Below, piece after piece: positions 26,701 through 41,400 of a DNA stretch of 64,000 nucleotides. The translations under genes were made by a program, and so were the position numbers. The notes beneath the pieces are model-generated. The model was not told where the DNA came from. It ran no database searches and saw nothing but the letters and a program-made list of their open reading frames with translations. The DNA is from Glandiceps talaboti (taxonomy: Eukaryota; Hemichordata; Enteropneusta; Spengelidae): NCBI RefSeq assembly GCF_964340395.1, contig NC_135559.1, positions 2,083,001-2,147,000 on the forward strand, in the 5' to 3' direction. Numbering within the stretch: position 1 is the stretch's first letter; every line of letters begins with the position of its first letter.

Positions 26701-29700
26701 GTTTATAACGTGTTAAAACCTGCTACACACAAAGATATGCTATTGAAGCCCTAAAAGAGCATTTAGGGAAAAGGAGATGGATTCTGAAAGAACCAACGTG
26801 TCTGGAAATAGGTATAATGCGATGCTAGACTTTGTCAGATAGTTGAACAGAATTGTATAAGTGAAATCAAGAGATTACATGTCACACTAGTGAATGCAAG
26901 CAGTCCTGCGATACCATTATATAATAGAATGGTTGATTTGTCCACCTTATATTGAAATTTCAAAAGGATTCACCGATTATTGTGAAACAGATTGTTGTGA
27001 AATGATAATAAGGCTATCACTGTCAGCTGTGACTCAATACGTCTATCTCAATGTTACATAGTTAAGATGTGCTATGACGTAATTTAGAGCCGAGATTTAT
27101 TAATGATTTACAAAAGTAGGCCTGCAAAGGATAATAGATTAGCATCATAATCCAGCCTCTGTGTAAGGATGAGGTTCATTGTATCATCATCTTTAATTAC
27201 TTGGTTGTTGTTATGGAAACCGGAAGAAGGATTGATGTGAGGAAGTTGTTGAGACAATGAAAGGTAGGCGTATAGGTAGTTCTTATGAACTCTATCTTTG
27301 TTTGAGATCTAGGGTTGGAGAAAAACAGGAAACCAGTCTTTCATGGTTGTCATGGGGTAGTTCCTATCCTTTACAGTATGGGTACTTCTTGTCTGCCAAG
27401 ATTACGTGAATAAATATTTTTGTGCGTCTGTAACTTTTTGACAAACTGTGACTTCATTTTGCCCTCTAGTGGTGCCATCGTTGCTGTTATGTGAAATGTA
27501 ATTGCTGTTATGTGAAATGTAATCAAAATTTCATTTAAAATGTGGTTCCATTTGCATATACTATCTCACAATGTTGTCATTCAGTTGCAATCTGTCTGAT
27601 GATATGGAAGGGCTGTTGTTCAAAAATACTGCCATCCCATACAAGTGTCATGAATAGTTTTGGTTTATTTTGTACATATACGAAGTTAACAAAGTTATGC
27701 TCTTAAAAGAGCAGTTCCATTCTCTCAACTACACTTTGTTGTGGTTGCATCATGACAACTTGATGTCAGCTCTTTCCTTTTCAATAGACTGACCATAGTA
27801 ATTGTTCATGTCTGAGGCATCATCTACTACCTATATACTTGTGTGTTATTTTGCACCAATTCAGACAATTTCCATCCCCATACTTGCCCCAGCAATAAAT
27901 AAGGATACCCAGCAGCACTATTTTGACCACTGGTTTAGTTAGAAACCACATTGGCATCCAGACTACACCTTGTACACCAGTGTTGATTTTATACATATTC
28001 GTGGTTCATTCGCTTGATTTACATCTAGGATGTGGTGAGGTGGGCAGATGCCCACATCATACACATATGTATATTTTGAGACCATAGAAATACTGTGACA
28101 TCATAACTATATGTCTGCTGTCTCCATAGGACCTACCCTGATCAATACAGTTGAAAACAGGAGTGGTAATGTGGTAATGCAGACCATTCCAATGTGGTGA
28201 AGTTCCTCAGTTACGTAGATCTATTGGTCACTTCCCAAATGTTGTCTAATATTTGCTACCTGACCTATGGTGACTTCTTTAATAATAGTGCTGGGTAAAC
28301 CAGTTCTAGAACACTGATCCAAGACCTTGGTCGAACTTGATCCAGTCAGCCATACTTTCCTTCTTAAGAACCTGTGCTGACTACATCACATTTCATTTCC
28401 TAAAGTTACTATATACAGGACAACCTGGAACCCATTCTTTATACTACAGTATACATTTCACTTTTGTAAAGTTACTATATACAGGATAACCTGGAACCCA
28501 TTCTTTATACTGCAGTGTACATTTCACTTTTGTAAAGTTACTATATACAGGACAACCTGGAACCGTGTACATTTCACTTTTGTAAAGTTACTATATACAG
28601 GACAACTTGGAACCCATTCTTTATACTACAGTGTACATTTCACTTTTGTAAAGTTACTATCTACAGGACAACCTGGAACCCATTCCTTATACTACAGTGT
28701 ACATTTCACTTTTGTAAAGTTACTATCTACAGGATAACCTGGAACCCATTCGTTATACTACAGTGTACATTTCACTTTTGTAAAGTTACTATATACAGGA
28801 TAACCTGGAACCCATTCTGTATACTACAGTGTACATTTCACTTTTGTAAAGTTACTATATACAGGATAACCTGGAACCCATTCTTTATACAACAGTGTAC
28901 ATTTCACTTTTGTAAAGTTACTATCTACAGGACAACCTGGAATCCATTCTGTATACTACAGTATACATTTCAGTAACATCGTACTTCACCAAACATGTTT
29001 TATTTGTCACAAGTACAAGTATGGCTATAATTTTGGCTTCTCTGAGAGTTCAGTTTACCTTTATATGACAGAATAGTTTACTATTTATCTCTCAATCATG
29101 GTGGCATCACTTTCAATGATACAGAAGTGTCATAGCAAGCCAACTACGGATAATTCATCGGATGCCATCCAAGTACTGGTTAGGACAGTCCACGCGTTCG
29201 TCACACAGATGTGGAAATCTTCATCCTGAAGTATTTAGTAGTCATAAACATCTCAAGGATAGGCGAAGGACATGATGTTTTCAAAAAGTTCACTGTATAC
29301 CAATCTTGTGTCCGTTAAACCTTGTATATCTCTCATCCTGAGATCATGGGAGCATCAACCTTTTAATGGAACAAGTACGTAGGAATGTAAAAGTTTTGAA
29401 AGCCAGACCTTACGTGTGATTTCTGATTTTTAGTAGCTAATATTCACATAAGTCAGACAAAATATGCATATGTTGGGTTGATTAATACACTGATTTATAG
29501 ATTTACTACAGCATAGAACGTGATGAAACAATACTTTGAGTTGACATGTGGTAGATATACAGCTGCAGGGTTTTCTCTAAACCTTCATAGAATTGTAAGT
29601 CCCATGCTACAGTTCTGTCAGAACAATAGGTGATCAACATAACAATACATTCTATTGTAATAAAAATCTATCATTGTTATTGGGGGGGGGGGGGCAAATG

Positions 29701-32463
29701 ACAATCCAATTTCACTGTTTGGTAATATGAAGACATTTACATTTGAGGAGGCAAATTTTAAAAAAATTATTATGGACAATTTGCTATACAAATATGTTAC
29801 TTTCTTTGTAAATTCTTACACCTGCATGTACAGCAAGAATATTGTATATTCTGATAAATAAATTTGTGATAGAACTATATGTTCCTGAGATTGATTACCA
29901 GTACAGTTGTCTCAGCTGCATGGTTGCCAATATGCAGGTTATATATACATGGGTATAGCTGGATGCAAATGTGGTCTCTAACTAAACCACCTGTGAGTGG
30001 AGGAGCGGTATAAATTGTAGTGATACCGTATAGGAACTAGACTATAGATAGGTAATACATCAGTAACATTGAACAGCCCACCTAGCTCCAACTTCCAACC
30101 TAAGCTCTGGCTACAACCAAAGGATATGAACCAGAGGTAGAAGTTAAAATGGTTTGGTTTCCATGGAAATGTGGCCAGAAGCCTCCTGAACTCATTAAGC
30201 ATGTAACTCCCCATCATTTTCTACCCTACCCATAATGCATTGTTATACCCACGGTACAATGAATTGACTACATTACTGCATTGGATTTTCTTCAATAAGT
30301 GTTTGGTGCTAAAACTAACTAGTAAAATATGTGTGTTATATATATGTTGTACATAATAGTACCTGAAATCAGATGATGTATGTACTATCTTTGATTGACA
30401 TTCACCTACAACTCACCGGGTGTAGACAGGTAAATGTCAAAGTCAAAGCAACCATTGCTTACACTAATTACAGACTATGTAAACTGGTAGTTTAGGGTCA
30501 GTGTCTGTTGACAGTTTATAGGCTCTTAAATACAGAAGCAATGCTTCATGTTACTTCTTAGGTAGTTAAAAGATCAATCTTCCAAGAATCTCTATCATAA
30601 AATAAAATTGAAGGGCAAGTCTTGTCTGCAAGTCTGTAAACATATAAATCTGTGTCACACATCTGTTGAGGTTATAGCCTTGTTTCATAGGTAAGGTCAG
30701 ATCACACTTGATGGTACTGAAAATCGGACAATTGTCATTAAACCAATATAGCAAAGGTTAACTTATATACACAGTGGTATGTGTAACGTAGTGTCACAAA
30801 GTTGAAGGTCTCCTGATTTTGATGAGAATACAAATCTATGAGTTAAAACAAGGTCAGTTCACCAAATGATGTAATGTACTGGTATCCATGTTAACCTTCT
30901 ATATGAGATAGAAGCATTAGAGTAGGTGTTGCCCGTAGGTGTGTTCTATAGTATGATAAATGATCAATCTAACTTTTAATGTTGCATTTTCCCACACTGA
31001 GTCTAAGTACTTTTATTACCCCTGGCACAAAATTATAGCAGCACAGTGGCCCTTCACACGTTCTCTGCTCCCTGGGAGCATACAATCCCTGCTATCTTTG
31101 TAGATCCTTCACATAACACCCAGTATCCTACAGGTGCCAATTTGTGTAGTTTGGTTGTCAGGTGCTACTAAATGGTGGTTCACATCTTGCCCAAGGACTT
31201 TAGGAAGACCAACAACTTTCTAATTCTAAGCCAGTCACTCTAACTATGCGACTCCAATGCCAGTTTAAAACATTGGCGCAAAGGTACATGTACCAAGCAA
31301 GTTAACTACCTGGTAACCATGGTATCTAGGAACCAAAGTGTATCATGACTGCAAGGCTAGGTTAATCTTAGGTGTTCTAAGCCATGTTGCCCTAGTGTAC
31401 TAAATGTTCAAAAACTTGGAAGATATGTCAGCCATATTATGCAATAAAATGTTCAATATCTCTTTTTTAAGCATCCCTCTGTTTAATCATTGAAGACTAA
31501 CAAATTTAAGATGTTTGATTATGAATATTTAAGATACTGTGGTGCTGTAATCATATCATTTTGCACAATAACTATAGCATAAACCTGTGTATAGAGTTTT
31601 ACTATTTCTTCCTTCATCCACTTGGGAGTCCATAGTGAAACCCATTGCACAGGTTGAGGTACTGAGCTCCATTTTGACAAACTAGCTGATCAATATTTGA
31701 CACAAGTAAATATCCAGATATAATAAATTGCACTTGACATGCATCTTTTTTCAGTGATAGAAAAACTGTGTCAAGGTTAATATACTTAAAGTTTTCATAC
31801 TTGATGTGGCTGTCATTTTTTGGTACTGTTTACAAAACACCAACGCACCACTTGTTATTAGGTCAGAGAGCAAATTAATCATTCAGAGCTTACTTTGTAT
31901 ATGTGTAATGTTGCTAACTTCTTGTTCATTCCTTGGGGCAACTTGCTTTAAATAGTTTCCGCACACTAGCAGTGATCCATCTTGTTCTTAAACGTTGCAG
32001 AAGGAATTCTTTTATGTTTGCAAGCTATAGTCTTTTCACTTGAACAAAGAATGTAAGTTTGGGTCACTTCCACCAAAACATTCAATACAAAGTGTAATTG
32101 CCTAGCAAGGTAGTGACTAAGTTCAAAATCAAAAAGTTAGATTTGCTTGAAATGTACACTGATAAATTTGTCGTTAGGTATGCTCAACAAAAAATCCCTC
32201 AGTCTCTATGATAATCATTATTGTATCTAAACTGTAGATGGACGGAGGAAAAAAAGTCAAATGAAATTACCAGTAATACTAAATACTGGCAGTATTTAGC
32301 ATACGTTGAGGATATACTGACAAGTAGAATAATGAAGTTGTGTGTATTCATTTGTGCATGGTACTTTCAATACATGCCTTGATTCACTCAAACACAATTA
32401 TATGTTAGCACATGGTCTACTTATCATGCAAATAAGTTTGCTTGAAATGGCTTATCTATTTTG

Positions 32464-32497
<34 letters not shown>

Positions 32498-35400
32498 CAG
32501 ACCACTGCACTGAATCTGATATTTAATTAAGTTGTGCGTTTTTGTTGGTACATAATTTCTGCTACATTCCTGGATTCATTCAAAAACAGAAGTGTACATC
32601 TGTCTGGCTCAATTACTGTACAAACAACTGTGCTAAAACTGCTTATCTTTTGTGTTTGCTGGCTACTGTAATTGTCTAATTAGTCGTGTAACTTGGATAA
32701 ATTGCTTTTATTGGTATCACCAAGTAGTATGGACCATCTCTTTGAGATCTTAAAATCAAGCCAGTGTGAGAACTGATTTACTGTTTTATGTCGGATAGCT
32801 TTTCAAAAGAAACTAAAGAATGTCTGGGATTTTGTAGGCCTTTATGTTCCCTCACACATTGTGATGTTACAATTCAAATGATTTATTATGGTCGAAACAT
32901 CAAACGCAAAGCGAGTCTCCTTGCTTGTCTTTTTTGTGACAAATAAACGGAAATTTGCAAGCTTCACTCTTTTGTTAGAATAAACTCCCAGTTGTATGTA
33001 AGAAACAATACAGCTAGTGCTTCAGGCATAATGATGTGTCTAACAAGTTGAGAAGCTTGTCTGCTAAATGTGTATAGGTTTGAGGTGGAATTCTAAGTAA
33101 TTGATTGATTAATTACACTGGTGAAATCATTCACCTGGATCAAATTAAGTAATTTATTGGTTGGTTAATCAAACTGGTTAAAATACACCTGGGTAAATGT
33201 AAGTCGTTGATTGGTTAATTAAACAGATGATGTCATTCACCTTGAGAAATATCATCAAGTGATTGGCCAATAATCAAGTTCATAATTTGCTATGCTAAAT
33301 GGAAGTAATTGATTGGTTAATAAACAGATCAAAATATATGCATGGAAAAATGTAAGTCATTGATTGGTTAATTAACAGACGATGTGATTGGTCAATAATA
33401 AGGCTAAATATTTACTATGCTAAATGGAAGTAGTTGATAAATTTACTTCAGTTGATTGATTTTGTACATCTCAAAAGAGACAATTGTTCATGATATATAT
33501 TTTAGCCCAGAGACTTGGTTATTTGACTTGACAAAGTCTTTCACTAGAACAAAACCAGTATGCTAGATAACAAAGTCTCTGGGCTAGCTTATTATATACA
33601 TGTATCTGAGAACAGTTCATTTCATAAGAAGTATTTTGTAGGCTAGGACAGTATGCCCTTCTAACCCAGAGACTTGGCTATTACAGTATTTGTCTTGACA
33701 ATGAAGTTTACCAGAACAAAGCCAGTATGCTGTGTCAGATACTGATAACCAATCTCTGGGCTAGATACTGATACAGACATCAGACTGTGGAGGAATGGAA
33801 CCTGTTACAAACAGGGAAAGTAAACAAATGAATTGGCACAGTTGGAAGTACAGACTTGTATTACATGTATATACCCTGGTTTGATAAGAACAATTTATGT
33901 GTACATGTATATCTGGATGCTTTGAAATAACAGTTTAACTGAGGCCAACTAGTAAATAGTAATATAGAAACGTATGTCTTGACGTTTTTAGATCTACTTT
34001 CCTTGAGAACACTGACATGAACAAGATTGTAGATGAATTTGTGGGTGGTGAAGTCCATCTGTTATAGATATAGATTTAACCAATATAGCACATAGTACTT
34101 TAAAGTTAAAGGTGCCAGTGTTCTACTTCAAAATGTGATGTGGTGTTACATGTACTTTAAGGGATGAGTTGTAAAATTGGGTATTTAAAATGTCAGTGAT
34201 TGTAAATCATAAAAGCTACATGATTCACAACCCTCTACCACACCCAAGACATTTACAATGAACCCTCTTAAAGGTTAATTCTATAGTCAGTCTCCGACTG
34301 TCCTTCACTAGACCCTGATATACTTAAAGTGTTAAAACAATTTGATTGCTGGACCAGTAAGTCTTGGGTTTTCTGCTAGTACACTGGTCAGCACACAGTT
34401 TGTTGTTTACAGCTGAGCTGCTGTATTTTAGATGGAAAAGAGAGCGATAGCAGTCAGTACCAAGTCATGGCTAATCCCAATCTGATTAAAATCCGATGTA
34501 GATGTCGGCTAATCGTTCATTGCTATTTTACCTTCGTTATTTTACCTGAATTGACCTTCTTGGAACATGTTTACATTTTTTAGCCTGATTGCCTCCTCTA
34601 GTACAGTCATGTATGATTTGAGGCAAAAAAAATAGCAGTTTGCTAATTTATACAACTTTGAAATCTTGTAAAGAAGCCCTTCAGCACTTGACATGTGTTC
34701 GCCTATTTTGGGGATTTCCGTCAAAGGTTTATGGGAAACTATGCAGGGAAATGACATTCTAGTTGCCACCGTCTCTAACATTTGAGAATCCCTGGGAATA
34801 TTGAAGTCTTCATGTGGATGGTATAAGATTAGAATCCCTGGGAATATTGAAGTCTTCATGTGGATGGTATAAGATTAGAATCCCTGGGAATATTGAAGTC
34901 TTCATGTGGATGGTATACATTAAAAGAAAATGGAAAAGGACGCAACACCAGGCAATCATTAATTGATATAGGTCTTGATCTATAACCTACTTGTTCTAAA
35001 TTATCACTGAAATCAAGTTAAAATGTTTAGATAAAAACATAACAGACTGTACAAAGGCTGCCAAACAATGTATACAATGGAGATGAAGATTTCAACAACG
35101 TCATTACAGAAAGGTCAGGTATCTTTCCATCACACCTGTTTATTCTTTAGTACAACTTCTACTGTGCATATTGTAAGTAATTTTCTAGAAGCCACATGGG
35201 CTATAAAAACTATCAGGTCTTTTAGCCAGTGAAATGTCAACTGAAGTTGAACTGTAGCTTGGCATGTAGATCCATCTCCTGTCAGTTACTGCTACAAGAT
35301 GGAAGACTATCCCAGAGAACTTGGCTATCTGACTTGACATACTGGCTTGACAGTATATCCCCAGACACTTGGCTATCTGACTAAGGCTTGACAGTTTAGC

Positions 35401-38400
35401 CCTGGAGACTTGGCTGTAGACAACCAAGTCTCTGGGGCTATTACTGGACTGCTTGCTTGACAATAAACATTTCCAAACCAGATAGCCAAGTCTCTGGGTG
35501 ATAGAAACTAAGAAATACCTAAAGTGTCTTGAAACTGTGGTAGGAGGCAAAGGTACCCGATGCCAAAACTGAAAACTTTAACTTCATTCATAAGTGTTGA
35601 TTCACCATCCAATAAGTTTATACAATGTATACAACTAAATTTATACAACAAGTTTTACAGCTCTAGTGAGTGGTTAAGAATTTAAACTAGCTACTTGTCG
35701 ACTTACAGTTATAAATATAATGCAGTTCAGATTTAAATTATACTATGTATAGGTACTAACATAGAATTCAATTCAAGACCAAACAAGGTCTTTAGAATAA
35801 ACTTAATTACTTTGCATTTACAGGTAACATCCTTTAGGGAATACATTATATTTAGAATAACTAAGGAAAGTGTATTGTCAAACAAAAGTTTTGGAAAAAA
35901 AGTTTCAACGACTTTTTTCAACTGAAAGTTTAATGACAATGAAGAGCATTAACAGTAGATATTTCTTCAACAAACACGAGTTGACAATCATGATTTGGTC
36001 TCCTGACTGATCTGTCACATTACATTATGAAAATGTCACTCGTCAGGAAGATGTCCACTTACATCACCTTCATGAATATTCATATATATGTAAATATATG
36101 CAAATGTAAAAACTTTGACAATTCTTGTCGATGATCCTGGACACCAGAATATTGATGTAGGATGGAGAAAGAATGAAGGATGAATCACGGCCACTGACAA
36201 TCAAGGGTACAGCTATTTAGGTCCTAAGGCCTGAAGTCAATGACTAATTTGGTGTGGGTGGGTAAACCAGGGCTTGACAGTTTCAGACTTATATACTTAC
36301 TCTGACACTGAGACAGGAAAGTTATCTATCCTTCACAGGAAGTTCGAGTTGGCAGACAGCCGAAGATGTTTGGATACACACAATGCTAACATTCTATGTG
36401 TTAATGAGAACCCACCCCAGGGTGGTATGACCTTGTCACAAACATTTATAAACATCTATTACATTTTACATGTAATACTGCCCCAACCTTGTATGTCATA
36501 TTGTGCTTTCCTCTTAGAGAAGGTTGCTGTGCTCAGTATACACCATGTACACCCAAAGAAAACAGTCGTCTTATTACTCTGATCTGTCTCCAGAAACTCC
36601 ATTTTACTAGAAATTAACAGGTTTAACATTGTTTTCACCTGAACTTAAAGAAAACCATCTCTGTGTCACTTTATTGAACTTCTTTCTCTTTACTAGAAAT
36701 TTCATTTCTAGCTACAGAATGGCAGGTTTAACATTAGAGTCAAGCTCAAATTTGCGTTTAGCTACAGAATGGCAGGTTTAACATTAGAGTCAAGCTCGGA
36801 TTTCCATTTTCTTGAACAAAAGATTTTAAAAAGTAAAATCTCATCTTCAATCGTTTTATTTTAAAAAGGAAAGACCATCTTTATTATATTGGTACACAAT
36901 TTCATTTGATTTCAGGATTAGTTTGAATTGCATACATTTGTTTGAACATAACCAGTGAAACGAATCCTCAGTAACCTTAATCACAATTCTAAAAAAATTT
37001 GGTACTTGTATAGAAACTCGTTAAAGGAAAATGAGGATTACTTTGGCTTTGCATATACTCACCAGAACAAAACCTATGAAAGGAAGAAAGGAAGGTCATT
37101 CCTTGCTGTCATTAGCAAAGATTTGACAGCAGGATAACTCAGAGAAAATTTGCATACAATACTCAGTTCTAAATTTTACAAAAAGGAAAAGTCTTTCTTT
37201 GTGAAGATTTACAATGTAACTATGAGGCAAGTTACTGACATCCATCTGAAAGGATTAGTTTAATTGCATCTACTTGTCAGAAACGTAATCTTTGTCAACA
37301 TTCAAGACAGATTTAACTTAATCATTAGTTCAAATTGCTAGTCATTAGTTGAGATTTACATACAAAATAGTCAGGAAAACAATTAACAATTAAAGAACAG
37401 TATGTCATTACAGTGGGTTTGATTATCACAGAGTTTATACATAGGTGTCCATGCTAATTCAAATCTGATCTAATCTCTGTGAATGTGTACACCTGTCAAA
37501 AACAATGGCAGTCATTATGCAAATTTCTGTCAGGTTGTGGTCCAACTGCATAAGTGTGTGATTTCCACCATTGTAAGTTTTACTTCTAAAGAGCCTTAAA
37601 TCTTTCTTCTTGTCTTTGTCTTGGACTGAATACATAAAATCTAGTATGTACTGTATTCTCACTGTAAGCCTATTCTACATGCTTCAATTGAGATTAACGT
37701 TACAGTCTTTGCACAGACAATCTTAGCATAAAAGATCTTATATGTAGACACAACATAGTGGCTGCAAAGTAGCTTTGATAGACTTGTTGCCCATTCCATG
37801 ATGCATCAATGTAACTCTCCATACAGTACCATGGTATTCTGTATGCATGGGGAGGGGGGGGGGGGGTTGACCATACCCTGGGATGGTTGTGTTGTGACCA
37901 TATACCCTGGGATGGTTGTGTTGTGACCATACCCTGGGATGGTTGTGTTGTGACCATACCCTGGGTTTATCAGTAAAATCCATCTCTATTTAGTCTTTGT
38001 TCTATAAAATCACTCACAATTAAAGAGGTCAACATGTCTTTCTACCATTTCACAATGAAAATGTTATTTTAAATGTAAATTAAAAGACAAACTATAACAA
38101 CAGAAGTGATGTCATCTCGCGCAATGCATCTTGAAACTGAAAAATCGTCTATGACTACACATGCATGCATGCCACATATATCATACCAATATTGGCTTTT
38201 TGTTAAGGGCAGAATTGAGTTTCCCAGGTTCCTCTCAATTATCATACTTTAAAGGCCAGGGTTGCAATCTCAGGAACCTGCATAGTTATCTGCTCTGTTG
38301 AGCCATAATCCTACGTAGGCTTAGTTTATTGTTCTTGACCAACTTTTTCTATAGCTCTGCCAGAAATCTACTTTTTATTTTCATCCCAAAATTTTAATGC

Positions 38401-41400
38401 TATTCCAAAGTGGGTTTTAAGTTAAAAAAAAAAACTGCATACTATTCAAAAGTCTCTCATCTCTGTCACAAAGTATTTCTGGTGTTTTTCAAATGGTATG
38501 TCGGCAAAGTACAATGGGTATTTAAACATAGATACATCTTAACTTTGTATATGTGCTTGACAATACATCTGATACCCACTACCAATACCACCCACAACAC
38601 TATTTAGAAAGAAAACTTAACCTGTAACTGTTTTGGATTATCAGGTAGCGTATTTCTATATCACTGCTGGAACACAAGATGTCAAACTAAATGAGTGGAT
38701 GAAATTTGATGATTTGGATTGTTTTGACTGTTTTCTAGATCTATTCAAGATGACTGACCATGAAGTAAAGTACATGTAGTGGTATCATAAACAGAACATT
38801 ACCGGCCACATTGGTATACTGAAGTATCAACATCAATGTGCCCTCTAATGACAGTCAAATTTTGGTGTCCTTGGTCAAACTTCAAAGTGATAACATATAT
38901 ATATATATAAAACTCTCATTTCTAATGTTAGTCGCTACATAGTAAAAGATAGGAGACAACCAAATCAAAGCCAATTTGATGTGTCACTCACGCACATAAT
39001 TTCTACCAAATTGACTTAGAGGGCACACTGGTCAGCATTCTGTAGCTTGTGAAAGGCCTTCATACTAGAGTAGTGGGGTCTACCCTATAATTTCACCAAA
39101 TAAATCAGATCTCTCCACAAGCCTATAGATGGAGTACACTGTTGCACCCTAAGATTTCTCCTAATCAGGATTCTCTCCACACTTTTCTAGAGTAGTAAGT
39201 TCCATGCTATGATTGAACCTAATAATCAGGGTTCTCCCCAGACATGGCATGATTTTAAATACATAACAATGTACTCATGTACATTACTATATTATTTCAG
39301 GTTCTCTCGGTCCCAGGGCATGATGTGATTTACATATTCAAATGTACCGTCCTAAACACCTCACAAACCATGAATTGTATATGCAGATTGTTTTTGTTTT
39401 TTGTTATTTTAAGAGTTTTATTGGGTGACTGTATATAAATGCAAAATGTTTCAAAATGTCAAATGAGGACTTTCAGTTTTGATAGAAGAAAGACATATTC
39501 ATAATTTAAAAGTCAAAATAATTGGATATATATTTGTAATTTCAATTTATCATTATACCTGGTATACCTGTTTCATGTGAAATCTATCTTTTAGACCGAC
39601 TGACAAACAGCCAAAACTTTAGCATTATTTGACACATAGTAACACAAGAAGTGTTAGAAACACCTGTCAACAGTACAGTTGTTATCACCAACAAAACTAC
39701 AGAAGTTGGTAAGGGTCACACTAAACCCTTGACCTGTTTGAGAAAAATATTCTCTAACTTTTGCGTGAAAGTTACAGATCCGGAATCCAATACCCTAGTT
39801 ATTGTATATGTGATACATGTTAACTGTGTGACATTGAACAATCTGAAAATGAAGTCTTAACAAGTACCAGCTGTTGTCTCTGTCCTTAGTCAACCTTTTC
39901 TGTTGTTTATCTTGGGGAAAATGAGCTGAAGTGTACTTGAACATTTTTAAGTCCATTTTGGAACGTCTTAATAGTGTCTTGAAGACAGATTTAGTGTCAA
40001 GGACATAGCTTGGTCTGCAAAGTGTTAGTAGTGTAGGTGAAGAAAAACAAGATGCTTTTAAAAAGTTGACACATCAGATATGATGAAGTGTTATTCATGT
40101 ATGTTGAAAGAGCTATAATGAGAAACTCAGTGAAGTCAAGTGAGAAGTGATGAACAAAACACAGATATCTCTATTCTTGGGAAAGTGTAGTCTAGTTCCT
40201 ATACAGTATCGTTACCATTTACACCTCCACTCAACCATGTTGGCATCCACACTGGGGAAAGTTGTGGTCTTGCAATTTAAGTTGTAAGTCCAATATAATT
40301 AAAGAAAACTTTGTTACCATTCTATTGTTTGAATTATTGCAAACATTTGACACCAATCGATCACTCAATCGATCACAAAATTTATAGAGCCTGTAAACCA
40401 TTATAAAATAAAGTTCAGAAGCACAACCTCTAAGTGATCATCACCATACTTTTTGATTGTAATAAAATTATTAGCCTAGAATAAAGTCGTGCTGGCATTT
40501 TGGCACTTTTTTCCTCAATGGCACGGGTGAAAGGCAAGAACCAAAAAATCATTACGTGACTGAATTCTAGGCTATAAAATACTTGGACTTTGTATAGAAC
40601 TTTATTGGAATGCCAATATCTACTTCTAGTGACTAGTATAGAACCATTGCATGGTCATGAGTAGTAGCTAGATGCTACACATGGTATGATTTTGTCTTCA
40701 CTTCTTGAGATAAATACACAGTAGTCTAGTTCCTTTACAGTATCGTTATGATTTATACCACTACGAAACCACATTGGCATCCAGAGCAGATACACAGATA
40801 GCGCTAGACTACATGAAGTGCTATCATGTAATATCATTTGTACTTGGTGAATGTACATATGATTACTTTTTCCTGTGATTGTCAGTTTGCATGTCACAAT
40901 TTTCTTGACATATAACCTGTATGATATGACCCACTTAAATGTGAAATGCAGAGCAGTTCAAATTCTGATTTCTTGTAAAACATTAGAAAATATTTAACAC
41001 AATATTTGACTGTTCTTTTGTTTTGCAAATTTCAGAAAATCTCTACTAAAGTTCTCTACTAGACTTATAAAGTGTTGTTTACATTATATATAGAAGTTAG
41101 TAGCATTGGTATTTTGATTACATCAAATAAGCTGAAAGCATTTAGAAATACTGAAGGGTAGTAAAATATAATTACTGAAGGTTCAAGGCCCAGGTCCAAT
41201 GAATTAAAGCTCGGTAGCGTTTGAGGAAAGAAAGGCTGTAATTGTGTGAAACCAACTATGTGCCAGTTTAGTCAGATCATTGAGGAAATGGTTTGAGCCC
41301 ACAATTGTGAAAAAGAAATCAAATGCCAGTTTCATTAGTTCATTTCATTGGTAAATTGTTCAGGAAATGATTTGTGCTAAGTAGAAAAGTACAATGCACA

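Noticed and set aside
27596-27602. CTGATGA as a second hammerhead core; also 2870, 5382, 11668 and 52120
   Set aside because: None is followed by a pairing stem II and GAAA at the required position.
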